Positions 1 through 6,129 of a DNA stretch of 6,296 bases are shown piece after piece. This stretch comes from an uncultured Candidatus Saccharibacteria bacterium (lineage in GTDB: Bacteria > Patescibacteriota > Saccharimonadia > Saccharimonadales > Saccharimonadaceae). The notes beneath the pieces were generated by a model. The model worked only from the letters and a program-made list of their open reading frames with translations, was not told where the DNA came from and ran no database searches. The DNA lies in NCBI GenBank assembly GCA_937902525.1, contig CALEKV010000055.1:1-6296 (forward strand), written 5' to 3'. Position 1 is the first letter of the stretch; each line of letters starts with the position of its first letter. A program made the translations under genes and the position numbers.

Positions 1-158
1 GCGGCTTCATCGTAGTTCTCCAGCCACTCGATGGCGCGTGTGCCGATAAATGCGGTTTCCTGAAATTTCTCCTCATAGGGCCATTCCTGCGCCCCGTGCC
101 CTCTGGGCTTGTTTCGCTTATCGAGGAAATACCATTCCCGCCGCCAGTCGATTTCCAT
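1..158 (-). CDS. Unrecognised N-terminal reading frame, partial at left edge (uncertain)
   Basis: This minus-strand frame opens at an ATG at 158 and runs without a stop to base 1, about 52 codons. It starts MEIDWRREWYFLDK and continues with a charged, aromatic-rich stretch that includes FIGTRAIEWLENYDEA. I do not recognise the family. The composition (many E, W, D, R) reads more like real protein than the Leu/Pro/Cys-rich translation of the opposite strand, and its third codon positions are GC-rich. Against it, the codons are exactly aligned antisense to the plus-strand glycosylase-like frame, so one of the two may be a shadow. The start lies on top of that frame's conserved PVDFH segment. 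No ribosome binding site precedes the ATG, and an in-frame TGA lies about 20 bases upstream. It may be a genuine gene whose start region was altered by a rearrangement. Confidence 0.35.
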   Translation of the reverse strand, partial: MEIDWRREWYFLDKRNKPRGHGAQEWPYEEKFQETAFIGTRAIEWLENYDEA

Positions 159-674
159 GTATTGCGGCTTGCTAGCTCATTAGGAATTTTGACATTTGAA
201 AATATGGGAAAAAATGGGGTGTTTGAAAAAAAGACCATAGCAACACTCCGCAAAGCATTTTACGACTACATAATTACAACTGGCATAAGCGAGCTTGAGC
301 TAGATGACGCCTGGTGGCGGTATTCAAAGCTCATGTGTGCAATAGCGCCCGGCAACACGTCCAAGGTGGATTATACGGCAGAGCGTGGCAGCAAATTTAT
401 GTATAGCAAAGTTGATTATTCTGACCCCACCACCATGGCGCGATATATCAAAAGCTGTGGCCAATGCGCCGTAAGCGCCCTTTGTGATTTTAATGTTGCC
501 AGTGGTGAATATTACGCTGAAGACAAGATGGTTCCACGGCCCCGTATGGCTCCCCAGCTTGACCCCCATGCGCTCGTGCCGTTTAGTGACAACATGACAA
601 TAATACCCGTCCCCAGGGACAGGCTAACCACTCACCAAATTACTGCAACGGCTTGCTCCGAATACTTGTTCTAA
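96..674 (+). CDS. Helix-hairpin-helix DNA glycosylase/lyase-like protein, C-terminal part with iron-sulfur loop
   Basis: Residues 17-24 (PPVDFHVL), followed by RLASSLGIL, resemble the endonuclease III/MutY segment VDxHVxR, which carries the catalytic aspartate (here Asp19). Cys121, Cys124 and Cys130 form C-x2-C-x5-C, the spacing of the last three ligands of the [4Fe-4S] loop in that superfamily. Cys81 (LMCAIAPGN) may be the fourth ligand, separated by an unusually long insertion of about 39 residues. The expected role is base-lesion recognition or strand cleavage in DNA repair, but this is a family inference. Numbering uses a GTG at 96. The frame is open to base 3, so the true start may lie outside the window. 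The lysine-bearing hairpin expected roughly 20-30 residues before Asp19 is absent from this frame and from the other two plus frames, so the gene may be 5'-truncated and non-functional. It ends 133 bp before smpB. Confidence 0.55.
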   Translation: MPSGLVSLIEEIPFPPPVDFHVLRLASSLGILTFENMGKNGVFEKKTIATLRKAFYDYIITTGISELELDDAWWRYSKLMCAIAPGNTSKVDYTAERGSKFMYSKVDYSDPTTMARYIKSCGQCAVSALCDFNVASGEYYAEDKMVPRPRMAPQLDPHALVPFSDNMTIIPVPRDRLTTHQITATACSEYLF

Positions 675-772
675 CACCTTACCATACACCCCAGGGGTCC
701 TAGCCTGCAGATATAAAAAAGACCCTTATCAAATATATTCTATCACGTTTAAACTATTTGTCAACAATATTT

Positions 773-801
773 TATACATAATTTTTGTAGCCTGTTATAA
801 T
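773..801 (+). promoter_or_regulatory. smpB promoter, leaderless
   Basis: A perfect TATAAT -10 box lies at 796-801. Exactly 17 bp upstream is TATACA at 773-778, which matches the TTGACA consensus at four of six positions. Only six bases separate the -10 box from the smpB ATG at 808, so transcription should begin on or next to the A of the start codon. The surrounding spacer is strongly AT-rich. Confidence 0.7.
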
Positions 802-807
802 ATCCCT

Positions 808-1296
808 ATGCCAAAAAAGAAGCCAGCGCCAAAAAAGCTTTCACATACCCCGATTGTTAATAAGCGGGCGCGGTTTGATTATGAGCTGGGTGACGAAATC
901 GTGGCGGGGCTAAGCCTTACTGGCCCGGAAACCCGTGCGGCGCGTGACGGCCATATCCAGCTAAAGGGTAGCTTTGTCACAATCAAAAACAATGAACTAT
1001 GGCTTAATAACGCTAGCTTTAGCATAAAGTTAAACCAAAAGGGTGATGTAAACGCCCGCAGTATTGACACGACGCCCCGCAAATTACTTGCAAAGCGCAA
1101 AGAAATTACACAATTAGCCGAACACAAAAAACAGGGCATGACCATTGTGCCAACAAAGTTGCTAACCGGGGGGCGCTATATTAAGTTAGTGATCGCCCTT
1201 GGCAAGGGTAAAAAACTTTATGACAAACGCGAAACCTTAAAGCGTCGCCAGCAAAACCGCGAAGCAGCACGTGCCATAAGTAACCACGGCAGGTGA
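808..1296 (+). CDS. smpB: SsrA-binding protein SmpB
   Basis: SmpB binds the tRNA-like domain of tmRNA and delivers it to stalled ribosomes for trans-translation, in which the stuck peptide is tagged and the ribosome released. The 162-residue product is near the usual length (about 150-160). Family landmarks appear in order: N-KRARFDYEL (18-27), the GLSLTGPET turn (34-42), RKLLAKRKEI (91-100), the MTIVPTKL strand (111-118), the LVIALGKGKK strand (127-136) and the C-terminal YDKRETLKRR (138-147). The last belongs to the basic tail that folds into a helix in the ribosomal decoding centre. The N-terminus is a Lys/Pro-rich extension (MPKKKPAPKK). TRAAR at 42-46 replaces the commoner VKSLR type, a mild divergence. 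The ATG at 808 is chosen because the -10 box ends six bases before it. The gene stops at TGA, which argues against codes that reassign UGA. I see no tmRNA gene in the window. Confidence 0.95.
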   Translation: MPKKKPAPKKLSHTPIVNKRARFDYELGDEIVAGLSLTGPETRAARDGHIQLKGSFVTIKNNELWLNNASFSIKLNQKGDVNARSIDTTPRKLLAKRKEITQLAEHKKQGMTIVPTKLLTGGRYIKLVIALGKGKKLYDKRETLKRRQQNREAARAISNHGR

Positions 1297-1331
1297 TTAT
1301 TAATTAGCTATGTAGCAAAACTAACAACATT

Positions 1332-2264
1332 ATGGAAAACCCTGAGCATACAGTAAAAATATCAAGCGGTAACCTACACTACTGGGTTTATAATGCCAAC
1401 AAACCCAAAATCATACTGATGATTCATGGTTTTACGGGTGACCATCACGGTTTTGTTAAAATCATCCCTTTGTTAAAAGATTACCGAGTTATTGTGCCAG
1501 ATTTACCAGGGTTTGGAAAAAGCAGCTTACAAAAGCGCTCTGACTGGGACATGGATTCCATCGCGCGGCTAACAAATGAATTTGTAATGACACTAAAACT
1601 GGCCACACCGCCACCAATTTTTGGGCATAGCATGGGTGGGATAGTAGTTGCTAGTATGATTCGCCAGGCGCCCGCCTTATACGCCAACAAAATCATCATG
1701 CTTAGCCCGGTACCCAATAAAGTCACCCTGGCAGACAAACGTTTCGTTGGCGCAAAACTCAACGAGTTACGGTTCGCCATAGGGCACAAGCTGCCAGCGG
1801 TAGGCAATAGAATCATCAAAAGCCGCCGATTCACCGAACGTCTAGCTAGTCTATTAATTACCAGTAAAGACCCCAACACCATACAATTTGTCTACGACCA
1901 AATGCACAGCGACACCACGCGCATCAGCAGCCTGCAATACTACCATGTTATACAAAAAGAAATCAACCGCCACGGCGCGATTGACTATGCAAACGATTTG
2001 CGTAAAAAAGATTTACTAATAATTAGCGGTGATTGCGATATCGCCATTCCACAAAAATACATAACGCAGCTTGCGCACCACGCCAAAGCAAACTTAAAAA
2101 TAATCCATGGACTTGGACACCTCGCGCCATACGAGCGGGCAGGTGATATAGCGGACAGCATTATCAGTTTTATTGAACATAACCAAACACAACAAACCGT
2201 TCCATCCACAAACACAGCACTCAATGAGCAGCCCGCCTTAGCGCCGCTTAGTACGTTGCAATAA
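1332..2264 (+). CDS. Alpha/beta-hydrolase fold protein
   Basis: This is a 310-residue serine hydrolase of the alpha/beta fold, presumably cytoplasmic because no signal peptide is seen. The oxyanion-hole motif HGFTG is at 32-36. The nucleophile elbow GHSMGG is at 98-103 with Ser100. The acid is in SGDCDIAIP, most likely Asp236 (G-x-x-D spacing), and the catalytic His is His263 in LGHLAPYE. VIVPDLPGFGKSS (53-65) is the usual strand and loop before the elbow. A lid region of basic and amphipathic segments occupies about 130-215. All catalytic residues are present, so it should be active, but the substrate (ester, lipid, lactone or other) cannot be read from sequence. Residues from about 284 form a Gln/Thr/Pro/Ala-rich tail that is probably disordered. 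The gene starts 35 bp after smpB with neither a Shine-Dalgarno nor a clear promoter, so co-transcription with smpB is likely. Confidence 0.88.
   Translation: MENPEHTVKISSGNLHYWVYNANKPKIILMIHGFTGDHHGFVKIIPLLKDYRVIVPDLPGFGKSSLQKRSDWDMDSIARLTNEFVMTLKLATPPPIFGHSMGGIVVASMIRQAPALYANKIIMLSPVPNKVTLADKRFVGAKLNELRFAIGHKLPAVGNRIIKSRRFTERLASLLITSKDPNTIQFVYDQMHSDTTRISSLQYYHVIQKEINRHGAIDYANDLRKKDLLIISGDCDIAIPQKYITQLAHHAKANLKIIHGLGHLAPYERAGDIADSIISFIEHNQTQQTVPSTNTALNEQPALAPLSTLQ
2238..2264. other. Convergent 3' overlap of hydrolase and glycosyltransferase genes
   Basis: The hydrolase stop (TAA, 2262-2264, plus strand) and the glycosyltransferase stop (TTA on plus, 2238-2240) lie inside each other's coding sequence. 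The last eight codons of each gene are therefore antisense to the other. No intergenic terminator can exist here, so each transcript must run into the opposing gene or end within it. Confidence 0.85.
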
Positions 2265-3422
2265 GGCTAAGTAAACGTCTACGGCGCGCTCCGTAACTGC
2301 ACTCTGCCGATAATTGTATGCGTTACCCAACACAACACGGCCACGCCGACCCGATTTGATGTCGCGGTACGCCCGCACCATAGCACGTGCCAATGCTTCG
2401 GTACTACTATCGACAACTTGCCAGTACGCACTTTTTGGAAAGTCCGCTGCGATTGCCGGGTCACACAGCACAACAGGCGTGCCGAGTGACGCAGCTTCAA
2501 ACACGCCCATACCTTGTGTTTCATAACCTACAGAAGTCTGTATGTATACGTGAGAATTAGCGACTTGTTGCAATATATCCGCATAAGGCAAACGGTCGTG
2601 CAAGGTCACGTTTTTTATGTTATTAGTTTTAAGATAGCCTGTAACGCGTTTAGTCATGGGGCCGCCACCGTACATATGCACTTGCACCGGTATATTCGCT
2701 AGCTGCACGGCTTGCAAAAACTCTAAGGGCCGCTTTTCGGCGCTGAATCGGCCCGTCCAAATAAACTGAATATTATCATTAGGGAGCCTGCCTTCAATCT
2801 CGTCCAACAGGTCATCGTCTATGCCATTAGACATAACCGCCGCGCCCTTTACGCCATTACTCCGCAAGGTCTGCGCAAAATGTTCTGTTGGTGCCAGACG
2901 GACATCAGCCATACCGCCTACCTGGGCAATATATTTCCACGGATGCGTTGTCAACTTTATACTTTTTTGGGGGAACATTTGGCGCAAGCCTAGCGAACAA
3001 AGCCATATAGCCAGGCTGGCTGCCGGCTGCCCAAGGGCCTTTTTAGGACCAACGCCAATGTTTAAGTGAAATGTCATGACTGTGGGTAAGCGGTGTTTAT
3101 AGGCATAAGCCAGCCCCAAAATTGCGCCCCAAAAATCTGCCTGAATATGAACAATATCAACTGACGGTCGGTCGGCAAGCAAACATTCAAGCTTAGTCAG
3201 TAATGCTTTAGTGGGAACAAAAAACTGGAACTCGCCACCTGGCGTTAACGTATGTGATGGCAAAACTATTGATTTATCCGTGACCTTAGCACGCGCAGAC
3301 GCCGGCCCGCACACAGTGACCGTGTGGCCAGCACGTTCTAAGTACTTTTTTTGAAGCCGAATAGATGCCTGCACGCCGCCCAAGCTATCAATATGCTGAT
3401 CAACAAATATCAAGATGTGCAT
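2238..3422 (-). CDS. GT-B glycosyltransferase (family 4-like), second gene of the minus-strand operon
   Basis: This 394-residue protein has the two Rossmann domains of GT-B retaining enzymes, which move a sugar from a nucleotide donor to an acceptor. The acceptor domain starts MHILIFVDQHIDSLGGVQ, with the Gly-rich loop at 14-16 and VMTFHLNIG (115-123), whose His118 is at the usual active-site position. A hydrophobic then basic stretch (about 131-168) may contact membrane lipid. The donor domain begins near 215 with WTGRFSAEKRP (222-231), where Arg225 and Lys230 are the expected diphosphate-binding residues. MYGGGP follows (250-255). The E-x7-E motif is ETQGMGVFE (Glu301, Glu309). The TQG form recalls diacylglycerol glucosyltransferases, so glycolipid assembly is a plausible but unproven role. 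The gene starts 22 bp after the upstream glycosyltransferase with no Shine-Dalgarno, and its 3' end overlaps the hydrolase gene. Confidence 0.88.
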   Translation of the reverse strand: MHILIFVDQHIDSLGGVQASIRLQKKYLERAGHTVTVCGPASARAKVTDKSIVLPSHTLTPGGEFQFFVPTKALLTKLECLLADRPSVDIVHIQADFWGAILGLAYAYKHRLPTVMTFHLNIGVGPKKALGQPAASLAIWLCSLGLRQMFPQKSIKLTTHPWKYIAQVGGMADVRLAPTEHFAQTLRSNGVKGAAVMSNGIDDDLLDEIEGRLPNDNIQFIWTGRFSAEKRPLEFLQAVQLANIPVQVHMYGGGPMTKRVTGYLKTNNIKNVTLHDRLPYADILQQVANSHVYIQTSVGYETQGMGVFEAASLGTPVVLCDPAIAADFPKSAYWQVVDSSTEALARAMVRAYRDIKSGRRGRVVLGNAYNYRQSAVTERAVDVYLALLQRTKRR

Positions 3423-3444
3423 AACAAGCCGAGCGCCCGCCCGC

Positions 3445-4809
3445 CTATTGATACCATTTGCTTACGTATTCTTTAGCGACACTCCGCGCTTGTGCAATCC
3501 GCGAAGTGGCTGGTCGGGCATTCGCAGCCTTTTGCTTTATTAGGCGCTCGTAAAGCGCAATAAACTTTTGCGTTTGGCCACGCTGGCTATAGGCAGCGGC
3601 TAATTTTTTGCTATGCTCACCAAACGTACGCCTGAGCTTGGGTGACTCTAATAGCGACGTCACCTTACGCGCCACATCTGCCGCGTTGTTTTTTGCATAA
3701 AATCCATTTTTGCCATCTTCCACTACTTCACTCAAGTCGCGGTCAATAATCACAATTGGCTTGCCAGCGTGTGCAGCCTCGTGCAGTACCCAGCCCTGGG
3801 TGTCTTTAAGCGATGGGAACGCAAACACGTCAAGCGCCGCATATGCCACGCCCAAATCTGCACGATCTATAAAACCAGTGAACACAATACGGTCAGCGCA
3901 CTTTGATTTTGCCGCCATATTTTCAAGTTCCTTGCGGTATTCAAAGTCACCCACGAACAACAGTTTTGCGTGCGAGCGGTTACGGCATATATGCTCAAAA
4001 GCTCTAATTAAAACCGGTAAGTTTTTTTCTTCCGCCAAGCGACCAACAAAGCCATAAACCTCATCGCTTTCGCTAAGCCCCCACTTTTTACGGAAATCAC
4101 TCAACTGTCTTGCGCTCGGCACCGGAATAGCATCAACACCGTTAGGCAATAACGTTACATGGTACTTATATATTTTATCTTGCCAGCTTTCTAGCTGTTT
4201 TTTACTTTTTCGACTGAGCGCCACCACAGCATCTGCCTTGCTATAGAGTATCGTGATGGCCCTAGAAATCAGGTCGCGATTCCACTTGGTAATTTGGCGG
4301 CGCGGCCGGTGTAGCTTAATTATTTCGCGGACATCTTGCCCCTTAAGCTTAATGCTCATGGGGAACACTATACCCACTAGCGCCAAAACACCGGGGAGTA
4401 CGTTAGGGTAGTTTTCGGAAAATTCGTACAAATCCGTACAATGCTGCACTACCAAGGGCACGTTATTTTTTACCGCGGCGTTAATACCCAAAAGCCCCAC
4501 CTGTGAGGGCGTAAAAACGTGGATAACATCAAACTGCATTTCTTTGATTTGTTTTAAAATCGTGGGCGGAAAAAATAGCGTAATATCAAAATCGTCAAAA
4601 AGACCACTCGGAAAGCTCGGTAGGCGTACAGCATGGTCTTCTTCAAGGGTTAAGCCTTCGTCTTTTTTGTTCGGCCTTAGGCTCCGGGCAGGGCAAAACA
4701 CATATACTTCGTGTCCGGCCGATTCAAGTTCTTTTTTTAACGTATCTACCACGTATGTAATACCGTTAATTGTTGGGTGGTAAGTATCAGTAAAGAGTCC
4801 TATGCGCAT
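3445..4809 (-). CDS. GT-B glycosyltransferase, diacylglycerol glucosyltransferase-like, first gene of the minus-strand operon
   Basis: This 454-residue family-4-type GT-B enzyme opens with MRIGLFTDTYHPTINGI, the start typical of 1,2-diacylglycerol 3-glucosyltransferases and related glycolipid synthases. IHVFTPSQVGLLG (96-108) and QHCTDLYEF (122-130) line the acceptor side. A hydrophobic run (about 138-151) followed by a Lys/Arg-rich stretch (about 153-178) is a candidate membrane-contact region. The donor domain has GFVGRLAEEKN (253-263; Arg257, Lys262), LLFVGDFEYRKEL (283-295) in place of a GDGP loop, and DTQGWVLHE (336-344), an E-x7-E motif whose first acid is Asp. Beyond about 425 the tail is rich in Lys, Arg and Ala and could be an amphipathic helix. 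The start is supported by the family N-terminus and by an extended -10 box ending eight bases upstream. Lipid acceptor and glucose donor are inferences; other phosphatidyl or polyprenyl acceptors are possible. Confidence 0.9.
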   Translation of the reverse strand: MRIGLFTDTYHPTINGITYVVDTLKKELESAGHEVYVFCPARSLRPNKKDEGLTLEEDHAVRLPSFPSGLFDDFDITLFFPPTILKQIKEMQFDVIHVFTPSQVGLLGINAAVKNNVPLVVQHCTDLYEFSENYPNVLPGVLALVGIVFPMSIKLKGQDVREIIKLHRPRRQITKWNRDLISRAITILYSKADAVVALSRKSKKQLESWQDKIYKYHVTLLPNGVDAIPVPSARQLSDFRKKWGLSESDEVYGFVGRLAEEKNLPVLIRAFEHICRNRSHAKLLFVGDFEYRKELENMAAKSKCADRIVFTGFIDRADLGVAYAALDVFAFPSLKDTQGWVLHEAAHAGKPIVIIDRDLSEVVEDGKNGFYAKNNAADVARKVTSLLESPKLRRTFGEHSKKLAAAYSQRGQTQKFIALYERLIKQKAANARPATSRIAQARSVAKEYVSKWYQ

Positions 4810-4817
4810 ATTGCATT

Positions 4818-4826
4818 ATTATACCA
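4818..4826 (-). promoter_or_regulatory. Extended -10 promoter of the minus-strand glycosyltransferase operon
   Basis: Read on the minus strand, this is TGGTATAAT: a perfect TATAAT (4823 down to 4818) with the TGn extension. Eight bases separate it from the ATG at 4809, so the transcript leader should be zero to two bases. No good -35 box is seen at 16-18 bp, which fits an extended -10 promoter. Confidence 0.65.
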
Positions 4827-4829
4827 TCT

Positions 4830-4858
4830 TTGAACATACAAACCGCATTTGCTAAAAT
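4830..4858 (+). promoter_or_regulatory. Promoter of the plus-strand glycosyltransferase gene, leaderless
   Basis: TTGAAC (4830-4835; the longer string is TTGAACA, close to TTGACA) is followed after 17 bp by TAAAAT (4853-4858). Seven bases then lead to the ATG at 4866, which places the transcription start at the start codon. It sits back-to-back with the promoter of the divergent operon. Confidence 0.68.
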
Positions 4859-4865
4859 AAGCTTA

Positions 4866-6116
4866 ATGCAAACGCAACATGCTTTGACAATCGGCCTATT
4901 CACTGATGATTTTTTCGGGGGCATTGTGCGCTCACTAGAAGTACAGGCAACTGAGTTAGCAAAACAAGGCTACCGGGTGATTATTTTTGCGCCCCACATG
5001 CCATTTGATACGCTGCCAACAGGTTGCGAGTTCCAGCCTGTTAAGTTTTGGTGGCACAAAAAACTTGCCGTATATATGGGATTTTTAAGTTGGAGTAAAA
5101 AAACCGTTCATGCAATTTGCCAGACATACAATCTAGATGTAGTTCATTCACACAACGAACGCGGCAGCATGTTACTCTGCGCGCGATTAGCTAAACAGAT
5201 GAATATCCCGCATGTACACACTTTCCACTCCAATTACGCAGGCACCCACATGGGTAATCCATTCATTGCGGCCCTCAATTCAATGCTTTACATGCCTTTA
5301 ATACCAAAGCTTTTGGGCCATTACAGCCACATAAAAAATCCACCAAAAACCACTCTGCCTGCAAAAAGTGGCGTGGTAGAAGTCAGTATGTTTGCCCGTC
5401 ACGATTGGCGCACCATAGCTCAGATGGCACGGTACCTGGACGCTTTCACCTCACCAGCATCGTTTGTGATAGATAAAGTCAATGAATGCACCAGTGACGC
5501 ATTGCGAACCAAGGGTTTTTTTATAGCCAATGGCATTAACCCCGCGTTTGCGCAAGACTTTAAAGAGCATCCCAAAAGTGACGTGGTGCGTTTTATTAGC
5601 TGTGGCCGGTTGGACCCCGAAAAACGGGTGGATATCTTGATAAGAGCGTTTGCAAAACTAAAAAATAGCAAGGCGCAGCTAATTATCATTGGTGTTGGCT
5701 CGCAGCGATCAGCTTACCAAGCCCTCGTTAAGCACCTTGGGGTTACTAATAAAGTCACGTTTTTAGGCCAAATAGATAGCCGCGAGCAAATGGCCAAGCA
5801 GTACGCTAACGCCGATGTTTTTGTGTTTCCATCATATCACTACGACACCCAGGGGCTAGTCCTGGGTGAAGCCGCCAGCGCCGGCGAGGCCATTATTTAT
5901 TGTGACGAGCGACTAAGGGTGGGGGTTAACGAGCAAAACAGCCTGCTAATCACACCCAGCGCAGCAGCCTTTACAAAAGCCATGCGCGCGCTAATGCAGG
6001 ACAAAGCACGTCTGCATAAAATGCAACAAGCTAGCCTAAAACTGCGCCCGCTACTCAGCCCCCAAGTAATGGCTACTAATATGCTGAACGTTTATCGGTC
6101 TGTGTTAAAAAAATAA
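4866..6116 (+). CDS. GT-B glycosyltransferase (family 4-like), divergent from the two-gene operon
   Basis: This 416-residue retaining-type GT-B enzyme is a paralogue of its two neighbours. The acceptor domain begins TIGLFTDDFFGGIVRSLE (8-25), followed by VVHSHNERGSM (92-102) and HVHTFHSNY (116-124), whose His121 is at the usual active-site position. A hydrophobic stretch around 131-150 is followed by HIKNPPKTTLPAK, another possible membrane contact. The donor domain carries ISCGRLDPEKRVD (244-256; Arg248, Lys253), the LIIIGVGSQR loop (272-281) and DTQGLVLGE (327-335), an E-x7-E motif with Asp first. A TTG at 4830 would add 12 residues in the same frame, but it coincides with the -35 box, and the family's strand-first N-terminus fits the ATG at 4866. 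The TQG motif and the neighbours suggest a role in glycolipid or lipid-linked glycan synthesis; donor and acceptor are unknown. Confidence 0.9.
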   Translation: MQTQHALTIGLFTDDFFGGIVRSLEVQATELAKQGYRVIIFAPHMPFDTLPTGCEFQPVKFWWHKKLAVYMGFLSWSKKTVHAICQTYNLDVVHSHNERGSMLLCARLAKQMNIPHVHTFHSNYAGTHMGNPFIAALNSMLYMPLIPKLLGHYSHIKNPPKTTLPAKSGVVEVSMFARHDWRTIAQMARYLDAFTSPASFVIDKVNECTSDALRTKGFFIANGINPAFAQDFKEHPKSDVVRFISCGRLDPEKRVDILIRAFAKLKNSKAQLIIIGVGSQRSAYQALVKHLGVTNKVTFLGQIDSREQMAKQYANADVFVFPSYHYDTQGLVLGEAASAGEAIIYCDERLRVGVNEQNSLLITPSAAAFTKAMRALMQDKARLHKMQQASLKLRPLLSPQVMATNMLNVYRSVLKK

Positions 6117-6129
6117 CCATACGCTAACA

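Noticed and set aside
693..725. Possible terminator hairpin pairing GGGTC (695-699) with GACCC (721-725) after the glycosylase-like frame
   Set aside because: Five-base stem with a 21-base loop and no T-run on either side in the right position; too weak to call.
675..807. Search of the largest spacer for a tmRNA, tRNA or other small RNA gene
   Set aside because: No tRNA-like acceptor or CCA end, no stable paired stems; AT-rich promoter DNA explains it.
1309..1331. Possible separate promoter (TATGTA at 1309) for the hydrolase gene
   Set aside because: The -10 match is poor and no -35 hexamer is found at 16-18 bp; co-transcription with smpB is simpler.
1294..1391. Reading through the smpB TGA as a sense codon (alternative genetic code)
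   Set aside because: It would add only a short tail before another stop, the SmpB homology ends before the TGA, and no other long gene contains in-frame TGA.
2235..2267. Inverted repeat GCCTTA / TAAGGC around the overlapping stop codons
   Set aside because: Six-base arms with a 21-base loop and no T-run. Half of each arm is just the two facing TAA stops, so symmetry is expected by chance.
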